Assembly: GCA_021815285.1 (NCBI GenBank)
Contig: JAKAHE010000099.1
Coordinates: forward strand, 1 to 7,632
Direction of reading: 5' to 3'
Length of the DNA: 7,632 nt
From: Nitrospirota bacterium
GTDB taxonomy: Bacteria > Nitrospirota > JACRHJ01
Shown: positions 1 through 6,031 of the stretch, piece by piece
Layout of the letters: each line of letters begins with the position of its first letter
How positions within the stretch are numbered: the first letter of the stretch is position 1
Translations under genes and position numbers: made by a program
Notes under the pieces: model-generated
Databases searched by the model: none
The model's input: the letters and a program-made list of their open reading frames with translations, nothing else
What the model was told of the DNA's origin: nothing

Positions 1-293
1 GAGACCCTTTTGACGCCTACATAATCATGGCAGTTGTTGCACGAAGTGTTCGCATCGTGGCAGAGCATGCACTCGTGCTTGTTGTAGTCGCCTCTTTCAA
101 GGATGTCCATGTGATGGTCTTTCCAGCAATCCACCGGCTGATGGTATTCCGGGGAGAGAATTCCCGGAGGAAGCTTCAGCGCGAGCGGCCCTGTGCCCTT
201 GAGCTCCGGCTTGGCAACGCGCTCGTTGGAGCATCCTGCGCCGATTACGGCCAGGAGGGATATGAACAGCACTACAAGGATTGGTTTCCTCAT
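1..293 (-). CDS. dsrJ: DsrJ, multiheme cytochrome c of the DsrMKJOP complex (N-terminal part, cut by window edge)
   Basis: The first 97 codons are present; the gene continues past base 1. A hydrophobic N-terminus (about residues 4-20) ends in a lipobox-like VIGAGC, making Cys21 a possible lipidation site, so the protein should be exported and anchored outside the membrane. Two c-type heme motifs follow, CMLCH (residues 75-79) and CNNCH (85-89). DsrJ proteins normally carry three hemes, so a third motif is expected beyond the edge. Cys56, in VDCWKDHH, is a candidate for the unusual cysteine heme ligand known in DsrJ. The start is ATG at 293-291, preceded by GGAAGGAGG about 7 bases away, and it overlaps the dsrK stop as TAATG, which implies translational coupling. 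The role, inferred from the family, is periplasmic electron transfer linked to DsrM and DsrK. Identity rests on the heme motifs and the dsrC-M-K context. Confidence 0.85.
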   Translation of the reverse strand, partial: MRKPILVVLFISLLAVIGAGCSNERVAKPELKGTGPLALKLPPGILSPEYHQPVDCWKDHHMDILERGDYNKHECMLCHDANTSCNNCHDYVGVKRV

Positions 294-1795
294 TATATGC
301 CCTCCTTCCCGCCCAGAACAATCGCGCGGCTCACGAGCTGGTGCACTCCGCCGACCTCCTCCATCTCATAGCCGTAATACGGGAAGACCTTCGTGAACTG
401 TGCCTTGCATATTGCGCAGATGAGCGCGAAGAAGTTTGCTCCGTGGCTGTCCTTGATTGCTTTGTACGCCTGCATTCTCGGCATGACGCCTTTTATGCGA
501 AGGTCTATTATCTCGTCCGCGAGCAGTCCTCCCCCGGCGCCGCAGCAGAACGTCTTTTCGCGTATGGTGTCCGGATGCATATCGACGAACTTGTTGCATG
601 TGGCCCTGATTATGGCCCTCGGTATCTCGAACTGGCCTCCGGGGCTGTTGCCCATCCTCGACGCGCGGGCGACGTTGCAGGAGTCGTGGAACGTAACGAC
701 GAAATCGTCGTTGGCCGTTTTGTCGAGCTTCAGCGCACCCCGGTTTATCAGGTCGTACGTAAACTCGCAGATATGCTGCGGCGCGGGATACTTGGGGTCG
801 AGTGAATCGAACGGCCCGATAAGGGTATTCCAAAAACTGTAGGCTGCGCGCCAGGCGTGGCCGCACTCGCCGTGTATGAGTCTCTTGGGCTTCAGCTCGT
901 TTATGGCCACCTTTATCCTGCTGGCAATCTTCTTCATGTGCTCGTAGTTGCCGTTGAACATGCCGAAGTTGCCGGCCTCGGAGGCATATGACGAGAGCGT
1001 CCAGGAAATCCCGGCCTGGTGGAATACCTTCGCGTATCCGGCGAGCGACTCGACATGCGGAGTGGCGAAGAAATCAGCCGAAGGGGTTATAAGCAGAACG
1101 TCCGCTCCCTTGACATCCATCGGGAACTTCACGGGGATGCCCGTCTGCTCCTTGATGTCCTCCTCCATGAAGTCGAGCGTGCTGCGGATGGCCGGGCCTG
1201 GCATACCGAGGTTGTTGCCTATCGTGATAGCCTTGTTTATGGTCTGAAGAGGATACTTGGCGCCAAGGCCCACAGTGTCCATCATCTCCCTTGCGGCCAT
1301 GGTTATCTCTGCCGTGTCTATCCCGTAAGGGCAGAAGAGCGAACAGCGCCTGCACTCCGTACACTGGTAGAAATAAGTATACCACTCATCCAGGACTTCC
1401 CGTGTCAAATCCTCGGCCTCGGCAAGCTTGCCCAGGACCTTGCCGGCGGTGGTGAAGTAACGGCGATATACCTTTCTCAGAAGTTCAGCCCTCGCCACCG
1501 GCATGTTGCGCGGATCCTTGGTGCTTAGGTAAAAATGGCATTTGTCGGTACAAGCGCCGCACTTGACGCAGATGTCCATGAAAACCTTGAGCGAGCGATA
1601 CTTCTTGAGAAGCTCGGCGAACTTGGCGACCGCCTTCTCCTTCCAGTCCGGGACAAGCTCCGTGGGAAAACCCAGGTCGGTCATGTCCTTCACTGGCGCG
1701 TTATGGCTTTTTATTGCCGCAGCAGCATCTTCTTTAAGGCCGGGTACTATTATTTCTCCGGTCAGTTCCGGGACCTCAAACTTTACTTTTGCCAA
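293..1795 (-). CDS. dsrK: DsrK, heterodisulfide-reductase-like iron-sulfur subunit
   Basis: A 500-residue cytoplasmic protein of the HdrD/DsrK family. Two ferredoxin-type [4Fe-4S] motifs are visible: C76-x2-C79-x2-C82-x3-C86 and C145-x2-C148-x2-C151-x3-C155. The C-terminal half holds the cysteine-rich CCG region: GECGH around Cys311, DSCN at Cys373, CCGAGGG at Cys417-418, and CAIC at Cys460/463. In this family these residues bind the special [4Fe-4S] centre that cleaves disulfides. The known role is reduction of the DsrC trisulfide with electrons from DsrM. The start is TTG at 1795-1793. It is chosen because AAGGAGAT lies 7 bases upstream and the next Met is residue 38, inside conserved-looking sequence. 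The dsrM stop is 12 bases upstream and dsrJ overlaps the stop, so it belongs to one operon. The first CCG motif is degenerate (a single Cys), as in other DsrK proteins as far as I know. Confidence 0.93.
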   Translation of the reverse strand: MAKVKFEVPELTGEIIVPGLKEDAAAAIKSHNAPVKDMTDLGFPTELVPDWKEKAVAKFAELLKKYRSLKVFMDICVKCGACTDKCHFYLSTKDPRNMPVARAELLRKVYRRYFTTAGKVLGKLAEAEDLTREVLDEWYTYFYQCTECRRCSLFCPYGIDTAEITMAAREMMDTVGLGAKYPLQTINKAITIGNNLGMPGPAIRSTLDFMEEDIKEQTGIPVKFPMDVKGADVLLITPSADFFATPHVESLAGYAKVFHQAGISWTLSSYASEAGNFGMFNGNYEHMKKIASRIKVAINELKPKRLIHGECGHAWRAAYSFWNTLIGPFDSLDPKYPAPQHICEFTYDLINRGALKLDKTANDDFVVTFHDSCNVARASRMGNSPGGQFEIPRAIIRATCNKFVDMHPDTIREKTFCCGAGGGLLADEIIDLRIKGVMPRMQAYKAIKDSHGANFFALICAICKAQFTKVFPYYGYEMEEVGGVHQLVSRAIVLGGKEGI

Positions 1796-1807
1796 TTTGA
1801 AATCTCC

Positions 1808-2539
1808 TTAAGTAAGGTTCGGCGACCAGGGGGTTACGTGCCTTTTCTCCCTTGGGTTGTCCGCCTGATTCCTCGTCGGGCTGAAGAATATCCCCGGCGC
1901 ATGCACCAGCTTGCTGTAAGGGAAGTACGCAAGCAGTATCATCACCAGGGTAATGTGTGCGAGAAAAACCGGATCCGTCGGCACGGCGGAGAAATTAAAT
2001 GTGGCAAGCCCGTACACAAAGCCTTTTATGTCCACCATGAACGGCCGCTCGTAGAACTTCATAAGCAGGCCGGTTCCGGCTATAAAGAAAATCAGGGCAA
2101 GCGCGAAGTAATCCGCCAGGGAGGATATGAATACTGTCCTGTCTACCGTGGTGCGCCTCATCAGGAGATACAGCACCGCTATCGGGAGGACTATCCCGGC
2201 ATATATGCCTATGCTCTGAAGTTTCATATCCCAGGAGGGCAATGGATAAAGGAAATAACGGAGGTGCCTCAGCACCACGAGCAGAAAGGCCCAGTGAAAG
2301 ACCACGCCGCCCAGCCATGTCCATTTGTTGCTCCTGTAGAGACTCCTGAACAGCAATACTTCGCTCAAGACGCGGACACCTGCGCCGAAAGAGGTTGTTG
2401 GGGCTGGCGTGGTAGGGATTTTAAGTGGGGACGGGGTCTTGGCGTATACCATTATCCTGCAGAGAATGCCGAAGACGAAAACAGCCGCCGCTCCATAGGC
2501 CATAAGGGAAAAGATTATCGTAAGCAGAGAAAATTCCAT
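1808..2539 (-). CDS. dsrM: DsrM, NarI-like membrane cytochrome b subunit
   Basis: A 243-residue membrane protein of the NarI/respiratory-nitrate-reductase gamma type. About five membrane segments are visible (near residues 4-30, 76-96, 110-127, 138-160 and 192-208). Pairs of histidines sit in or beside the second segment (His82, His92) and the last one (His195, His213), fitting ligation of two b-type hemes. In the Dsr complex DsrM takes electrons from or gives them to the menaquinone pool and passes them to DsrK. The start is ATG with GAAGGAAGGAGAT just upstream, a very good ribosome binding site. It lies 86 bases after dsrC, with a GC-rich hairpin in between, and 12 bases before dsrK. From memory, DsrM of some sulfate reducers is nearer 300 or more residues, so this is a short form, but all core elements are present and nothing suggests a frameshift. 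Confidence 0.9.
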   Translation of the reverse strand: MEFSLLTIIFSLMAYGAAAVFVFGILCRIMVYAKTPSPLKIPTTPAPTTSFGAGVRVLSEVLLFRSLYRSNKWTWLGGVVFHWAFLLVVLRHLRYFLYPLPSWDMKLQSIGIYAGIVLPIAVLYLLMRRTTVDRTVFISSLADYFALALIFFIAGTGLLMKFYERPFMVDIKGFVYGLATFNFSAVPTDPVFLAHITLVMILLAYFPYSKLVHAPGIFFSPTRNQADNPREKRHVTPWSPNLT

Positions 2540-2572
2540 CGATCTCCTTCCTTCAAGACCGGTTGACGCTTA

Positions 2573-2602
2573 TCCCGTCCCGCTCGTTTGAGCGGGACGG
2601 GA
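2573..2602 (-). promoter_or_regulatory. 13-bp GC-rich hairpin between dsrC and dsrM
   Basis: On the minus strand TCCCGTCCCGCTC and GAGCGGGACGGGA pair perfectly over 13 bp around an AAAC tetraloop, 23 bases after the dsrC stop and 33 bases before the dsrM start. No T-run follows (the next bases are TAAGCG), so it is not a standard intrinsic terminator. It more likely acts as an RNA-stabilising or processing structure that protects the 3' end of dsrC message, or as a partial terminator, giving more DsrC than DsrMKJ. The structure is seen directly; the function is inferred. Confidence 0.7.
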
Positions 2603-2625
2603 CCATAAAACCGCTTCCGATTTGA

Positions 2626-2961
2626 CTATACGCAGCCGGTCGGCTTGGGAAGCCCGGCGATTTTGCAGGCCTGCTTCGCGGGCCCGGCGGGGTAAAGCGA
2701 GTAGAGGTACTTTGTATTGCCTTTCTCCGGCCCGAGCTTTGCGCCAATGGCCTTGACCAGTATCTTGATCATCGGGGCTATCTTATATTCCGCGTAGTAA
2801 TCCCTGAGGAAATTGACAACTTCCCAGTGCGCGGGGGTCATCTCGACTTCTTCCTGCTCCGCCAGGAAGCCGGCGACATCCTCGTTCCATTCGTTCAGGT
2901 TAATCAAATATCCGTCCTCGTCAACTTCGTAAGATTTGCCTTTGAATTCAATCGTCGGCAT
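2626..2961 (-). CDS. dsrC: DsrC, sulfur-carrier protein of dissimilatory sulfite reduction
   Basis: A 111-residue cytoplasmic protein of the DsrC/TusE family. The flexible C-terminal arm carries both functional cysteines: Cys99 and the penultimate Cys110, separated by exactly ten residues (C-x10-C). This marks true DsrC; TusE-type proteins have only the last cysteine. In the known cycle DsrC receives sulfur from DsrAB as a trisulfide bridging these two cysteines, and DsrMK(JOP) reduces it to release sulfide. The start is ATG at 2961-2959, with AGGAGGT six bases upstream; an in-frame ATG at 3000 has no such site and would add 13 unrelated residues. A separate sigma-70-like promoter at 3168-3196 and a leader of about 200 bases precede it, and a stable hairpin follows, fitting the high expression usual for DsrC. 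dsrMKJ lies downstream on the same strand. Confidence 0.95.
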   Translation of the reverse strand: MPTIEFKGKSYEVDEDGYLINLNEWNEDVAGFLAEQEEVEMTPAHWEVVNFLRDYYAEYKIAPMIKILVKAIGAKLGPEKGNTKYLYSLYPAGPAKQACKIAGLPKPTGCV

Positions 2962-3161
2962 CTTGCTACCTCCTGTTAAGAGAGTTACCCTGTCACCCAC
3001 AGACGCCCCAGCGACACCTGTGATTCTATAAGAATGGCTTGACGTTCTGCCTTGTTCCGCGGCTTTACGACCCGGACATCGGACGGGAAAGAATAAACTT
3101 CGCGTTTTATTGCCGGAGGTTACGATTTTCAGGAATCGATTTTAAAACGCCGTTTATTTTC
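2962..3161 (-). promoter_or_regulatory. Long structured 5' leader of dsrC, with possible anti-Shine-Dalgarno element
   Basis: If transcription starts near 3161, dsrC has an untranslated leader of about 200 bases. Its 5' end can fold into a two-part stem: TAAAACGC (3143-3150) with GCGTTTTA (3102-3109), and inside it CGATT with AATCG (3123-3127 and 3134-3138). The 3' internal loop, 3110-3122, contains ACCTCC on the minus strand (3115-3120), an exact complement of the GGAGGT in the dsrC ribosome binding site (2968-2973). A second weak hairpin, CACAG with CTGTG (2998-3002 and 3018-3022), lies close to the gene. No known riboswitch class was recognised and no gene is seen here. Pairings were found by eye; folding energy was not computed. 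Confidence 0.4.
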
Positions 3162-3167
3162 GCTGAT

Positions 3168-3196
3168 AATATAAGTCTGTAAATGCAGGTTGTCAA
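3168..3196 (-). promoter_or_regulatory. Sigma-70-type promoter of dsrC
   Basis: On the minus strand a perfect -35 TTGACA (3191-3196) and a -10 TATATT (3168-3173, 5 of 6 to consensus) are separated by 17 bases. Directly upstream lies a very A/T-rich tract up to the dsrN stop (3197-3247), including ATTAAAAAAGC next to the -35, which resembles an UP element that raises promoter strength. The predicted start is near 3161. This separates dsrCMKJ transcription from dsrN. Confidence 0.75.
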
Positions 3197-3247
3197 GCTT
3201 TTTTAATAGCATCAATATAGAAAATTTTAAAATATTTATAAATTTAA
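3197..3247 (-). other. A/T-rich tract between dsrN stop and dsrC promoter (UP-element-like)
   Basis: Fifty-one bases made almost only of A and T, in contrast to the GC-rich genes on both sides. No GC hairpin with a T-run is seen, so no clear terminator for dsrN; read-through into dsrC is possible. The position just upstream of the -35 box suggests a binding site for the RNA polymerase alpha subunit, or for a nucleoid protein. Confidence 0.45.
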
Positions 3248-4651
3248 TTAATAACTCACCTTGCCGGTATACATGGAAGTTTTTCTTATTAAATCCACAA
3301 ACGCCGGCGCCCAGCCGGGCGTGCCGAGGGAATGTATGTGCGCGTAAGCGGCCAGCACATTTTTATATACCATGCCGTCGTGGTTACCGTCCACTCCCCC
3401 GCCCCGGAGAACCATGAAGGCAAATCCCGCATCCTCGCCGATACTCTCTATGCTCGAATGATGAAACTCGTGCGCCTTTATTCCTTCCGCGAATATCGGC
3501 CATGAGCCACGGCCCGTTGGGCGTAGCAGGACGTAGCCATGACCGGCGGGCCGTTTTGACATCTTTATCGCGTACGGGAAAACCCCTGCCATACGGCACA
3601 CGCGCCCTTCCCAGGCAATGCTCCCGCATAGATACATAAGGCCGCCGCACTCGGCGTAAATCGGCATTCCGGCGTCGGCGGCGTCCTTTACCGCCTTTCT
3701 CATGGAGACGTTCTTTTCGAGGGCCTCCATGTGAACCTCCGGGAACCCCCCACCTATATATAGCGCATCCACTTTCGGCAGGATTTCGTCGTTTATGGGC
3801 GAGAACGGGACGAGTTCCGCGCCCGCCGCCCGGAGCGCCTCGAGGTTCTCGGGGTAATAGAACGTAAACGCCCTGTCCATCGCCATGCCAATCCGGACGA
3901 CAGGCTCCGGAATGACCGTTTCCTCCTTTTTCTGTGCCGGAAGCGGGTCGGCAGACGAGGCTATCTCGATTATTTTATCCAGGTCGAGGTTCTCGGCTAT
4001 AATACTTTGCATCTCCGAGATAACCGGCAGGAGCCCTTCCTCCTCCCTTGACGGCACAAGGCCGAGGTGCCGCATCCTGATTCCCATCTCCTCCCTGTGC
4101 GGCAACGCCCCGAGCACAGGCACGCCGCAGAACCGCTCGACCGCCTCCCGGAGCTTCTTTTCGTGCCTGGCCCCCTTTACCTTGTTAAGTATCACTCCGG
4201 CGATCTTCGTATCCGGCTCGAAGCCGCGGAACCCGTTTACGAGCGGAGCAATGCCCCTGGTCATGCCGTGGCAGTCTATTACAAGAAGGACGGGAGATTT
4301 AAGGAGCCTTGCCAGCCCGGCGGTGGAATCGGCCCCCTCGATGTCCATCCCGACGTAGAGGCCCATGTTGCCCTCTATTATTGATATATCCGCGCCTTCT
4401 GCGCGTCTCTGGAAGCTTTTCAGAATCTTCTCAGCGCCCATCATGTGGAAATCGAGGTTATAGGACGGCCTGCCCGTCGCGGCCTCGTGCCACATGGGGT
4501 CTATGAAATCCGGCCCTTTCTTGAAAGGCTGAACTTTCAGGCCCCTGGCAGAGAGTGCGGCGCAAAGCCCTATCGTAACGGTACTTTTGCCGGAACTCCT
4601 GTGCGGGGCGGATATTGTAAGCCTTGGAAGAGAAATATCCATGGCAGACAT
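3248..4651 (-). CDS. dsrN: DsrN, cobyrinate a,c-diamide synthase-like siroheme amidase
   Basis: A 467-residue protein of the CbiA/CobB family, full length. The N-terminal ATP-dependent synthetase domain has the variant P-loop APHRSSGKST (residues 15-24), the GPDFIDP motif (46-52) and EGNMGLY (93-99). A linker near 235-250 leads to a class I glutamine amidotransferase domain with IGGGFPE (299-305), the nucleophile Cys335 in YAECGGLMYL, and the late histidine motif HIH (438-440). It uses glutamine and ATP to amidate carboxylates of a tetrapyrrole. Next to dsrC it is best read as DsrN, which makes siroheme amide for DsrAB, though a cobalamin role (cbiA) cannot be excluded from sequence alone and no other cobalamin gene is nearby. 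The start is uncertain: ATG at 4651 or at 4642, neither with a good Shine-Dalgarno. It is divergent from cysK, and the -35 box of the cysK promoter begins 12 bases upstream of the 4651 start. Confidence 0.87.
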   Translation of the reverse strand: MSAMDISLPRLTISAPHRSSGKSTVTIGLCAALSARGLKVQPFKKGPDFIDPMWHEAATGRPSYNLDFHMMGAEKILKSFQRRAEGADISIIEGNMGLYVGMDIEGADSTAGLARLLKSPVLLVIDCHGMTRGIAPLVNGFRGFEPDTKIAGVILNKVKGARHEKKLREAVERFCGVPVLGALPHREEMGIRMRHLGLVPSREEEGLLPVISEMQSIIAENLDLDKIIEIASSADPLPAQKKEETVIPEPVVRIGMAMDRAFTFYYPENLEALRAAGAELVPFSPINDEILPKVDALYIGGGFPEVHMEALEKNVSMRKAVKDAADAGMPIYAECGGLMYLCGSIAWEGRVCRMAGVFPYAIKMSKRPAGHGYVLLRPTGRGSWPIFAEGIKAHEFHHSSIESIGEDAGFAFMVLRGGGVDGNHDGMVYKNVLAAYAHIHSLGTPGWAPAFVDLIRKTSMYTGKVSY

Positions 4652-4662
4652 TATAACTTTGG

Positions 4663-4691
4663 TTGACAGCGCCTGTCCATGAATTTATACT
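4663..4691 (+). promoter_or_regulatory. Sigma-70-type promoter of the cysK operon
   Basis: A perfect -35 TTGACA (4663-4668), a 17-base spacer and -10 TATACT (4686-4691, 5 of 6 to consensus) on the plus strand. The expected start is near 4698, inside a palindrome, giving a leader of about 77 bases before the cysK ATG. It lies in the gap between the divergent genes dsrN and cysK. Confidence 0.78.
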
Positions 4692-4710
4692 GATAATGGA
4701 TTATTATCAA
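4684..4710 (-). promoter_or_regulatory. Possible weak promoter of dsrN
   Basis: On the minus strand TTGATA (4705-4710) and TATAAA (4684-4689) resemble -35 and -10 boxes, but the spacer is only 15 bases. A start near 4677 would leave a leader of about 26 bases. It overlaps the -10 of the cysK promoter and the palindrome at 4691-4709, so the two promoters would compete or be controlled together. Tentative. Confidence 0.35.
4691..4709. promoter_or_regulatory. Palindromic operator candidate in the dsrN-cysK divergent promoter region
   Basis: TGATAAT, five bases (GGATT), ATTATCA: perfect 7-bp arms. It starts on the last base of the cysK -10 box and covers the predicted start site, the usual place for a repressor site, and it also overlaps the possible dsrN -35 box. 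The arms equal the half-sites of the classic Fur box, but the Fur box has one base between arms, here five, so the regulator is not identified. Confidence 0.5.
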
Positions 4711-4746
4711 GACCCGGCCTCCTCATGAAGCGAGTCCAGCGGTCTT
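4709..4746 (+). promoter_or_regulatory. Leader hairpin upstream of cysK, attenuator-like
   Basis: AAGACC (4709-4714) can pair with GGTCTT (4741-4746), with short inner pairs GC/GC (4717-4718, 4739-4740) and CTC/GAG (4722-4724, 4732-4734). The 3' arm runs into five T residues (4745-4749), as in a weak intrinsic terminator. It ends about 28 bases before the cysK start. The stem is interrupted and may be chance. Confidence 0.25.
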
Positions 4747-4774
4747 TTTGGCCCTGAAAGGACGGCAACATATA

Positions 4775-5683
4775 ATGAGTGTGCTTGACTCCATCGGAAA
4801 CACCCCTTTAGTGGAGATACGGAACATAAACCCGAACCCGCATGTCCGGATTATGGCGAAGCTTGAAGGCGCAAACCCCGGCGGCTCCGTCAAGGACAGG
4901 CCCGCGTTCTACATGATTCTGAAAGCCGAGGAGCAGGGGCTCCTTACAGGGGACAGGGTTATCCTCGAGGCGACGTCGGGCAATACCGGCATAGGGCTTG
5001 CCATGGTCGCCGCGGCAAAGGGATACAGGCTGAAGCTCACCATGCCGGAGTGTGTTTCCCTGGAACGAAGAAGTATCCTTCAGGCCCTTGGAGCGGAGAT
5101 TGTCCTCACACCGGCCCCGGAAGGCACCGACGGCGCCATACGAGAGGCGCACAGGATTCTTGAGGCCGCGCCGGAAGTCTATTTCATGCCGAACCAGTTC
5201 GCAAACGGATATAATGTAAGCGCCCATTACGAAACGACAGGGCCTGAAATCTATACGCAGACAAAGGGTGAAGTCGCCGCGTTCGTGGCCGGAATCGGCA
5301 CCACGGGCACCATAATGGGCGTCGGAAAGAGGCTCAAGGAATACGATAAATCCATAAAAATCATCGGCGTAGAGCCGGTAATGGGACACAAGATACAGGG
5401 CCTCAAGAACATGAAAGAGGCCATAGTCCCGAAGATATTCGACCCCTCGAAGCTCGACGACAAGCTGACAATAAACGACGACCTTGCGTACGAGACCGCC
5501 CGCGACCTGGCGCTCAAGGAAGGCATATTCGTCGGCATGTCCTCCGGGGCGGCCATGGCGGGCGCGATTCAGGCCGCAAAAGCCCTCAAATCCGGCACAA
5601 TCGTTACACTTTTCCCGGACAGGGGCGACCGTTACCTAAGCACCACGCTGTTCAAATCAATCTGCGGGAAGTGCAACCCGTAA
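4775..5683 (+). CDS. cysK: Cysteine synthase (O-acetylserine sulfhydrylase family, CysK/CysM)
   Basis: A 302-residue pyridoxal-phosphate enzyme of fold type II, the usual length. Visible motifs are GNTPLV (residues 8-13), the PLP lysine Lys40 in PGGSVKDRP, the substrate loop TSGNTG (67-72), HYETTGPEI (151-159), the phosphate-binding GIGTTGT (173-179), and PDRGDRYLST (281-290). It makes cysteine from O-acetylserine (or a related activated serine) and sulfide, in the cytoplasm. Whether it is CysK or CysM by substrate cannot be told. The start is ATG at 4775, with AAGGA about 13 bases upstream; an in-frame TTG at 4748 would add nine unlikely residues. First gene of an operon with a cytochrome (23-base gap) and a flavoprotein. 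Odd point: the C-terminus ends in ICGKCNP, a Cys297-x2-Cys300 pair. Its position back to back with dsrN suggests use of respiratory sulfide for biosynthesis. Confidence 0.9.
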   Translation: MSVLDSIGNTPLVEIRNINPNPHVRIMAKLEGANPGGSVKDRPAFYMILKAEEQGLLTGDRVILEATSGNTGIGLAMVAAAKGYRLKLTMPECVSLERRSILQALGAEIVLTPAPEGTDGAIREAHRILEAAPEVYFMPNQFANGYNVSAHYETTGPEIYTQTKGEVAAFVAGIGTTGTIMGVGKRLKEYDKSIKIIGVEPVMGHKIQGLKNMKEAIVPKIFDPSKLDDKLTINDDLAYETARDLALKEGIFVGMSSGAAMAGAIQAAKALKSGTIVTLFPDRGDRYLSTTLFKSICGKCNP

Positions 5684-5706
5684 CTCACCATATCCAGGGA
5701 GGTATC

Positions 5707-6027
5707 ATGAAGCGTACCGCATGGGTGTTGGCACTTGTTTTTCTTGTATTTTCAGTGTGTTATACGGCATATGCCGATGGCGGACCGTCTGTGGAAACAG
5801 GGAAAAAACTGTTCTACGGCACATCACTCGGCACGAACGGAAAATCATGCGCGACATGCCACAAAACTACTGAAAACATTAAAAAAGATACCGCGAAATA
5901 TCCCGGCGACCCCGCCCTGAAAAACGTGGTCAACGGCTGCATAACGGAAAACATGAATGGTAAACCGCTTCCTGACGACTCAACCGAGATGAATTCGCTC
6001 ATAATGTACATGAGGTCTGTAAAATAA
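5707..6027 (+). CDS. Small periplasmic monoheme cytochrome c
   Basis: A 106-residue protein with a Sec signal peptide (basic start, hydrophobic residues 5-20, likely cleavage after AYA at residue 23), leaving a mature protein of about 83 residues. A single c-type heme motif, CATCH (residues 48-52), is followed by a C-terminal helix. Candidate distal heme ligands are Met83 (in ENMNGKPLP), Met95, or Cys78. The pattern of a lone Cys followed by NGKPLP and a terminal MxxLIxYMRS resembles the heme domains of SoxA/TsdA-type sulfur cytochromes, but this is an impression from sequence only. The start is ATG at 5707 with AGGGAGGT five bases upstream. It lies 23 bases after cysK and 4 bases before the flavoprotein gene, so is co-transcribed. 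Probably a periplasmic electron carrier; partner unknown. Confidence 0.85.
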   Translation: MKRTAWVLALVFLVFSVCYTAYADGGPSVETGKKLFYGTSLGTNGKSCATCHKTTENIKKDTAKYPGDPALKNVVNGCITENMNGKPLPDDSTEMNSLIMYMRSVK

Positions 6028-6031
6028 CTTA

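Noticed and set aside
1535..2566. 343-residue plus-strand open frame
   Set aside because: It lies antisense to dsrM and the start of dsrK. Its composition (many Tyr, His, Arg, Gln) and lack of motifs fit a shadow frame.
2962..3000. Upstream ATG start that would add 13 residues to DsrC
   Set aside because: The ATG at 2961 has a strong AGGAGGT six bases upstream and begins MPTIEFKGK, a normal DsrC N-terminus.
4691..4709. A standard Fur box at the palindrome
   Set aside because: The half-sites fit, but the five-base spacing does not match the 7-1-7 Fur pattern; kept only as an unassigned operator candidate.
4748..4774. Upstream TTG start that would extend cysteine synthase by nine residues
   Set aside because: The ATG at 4775 gives the usual family N-terminus, and the purine-rich site AAGGA lies between the two candidates.
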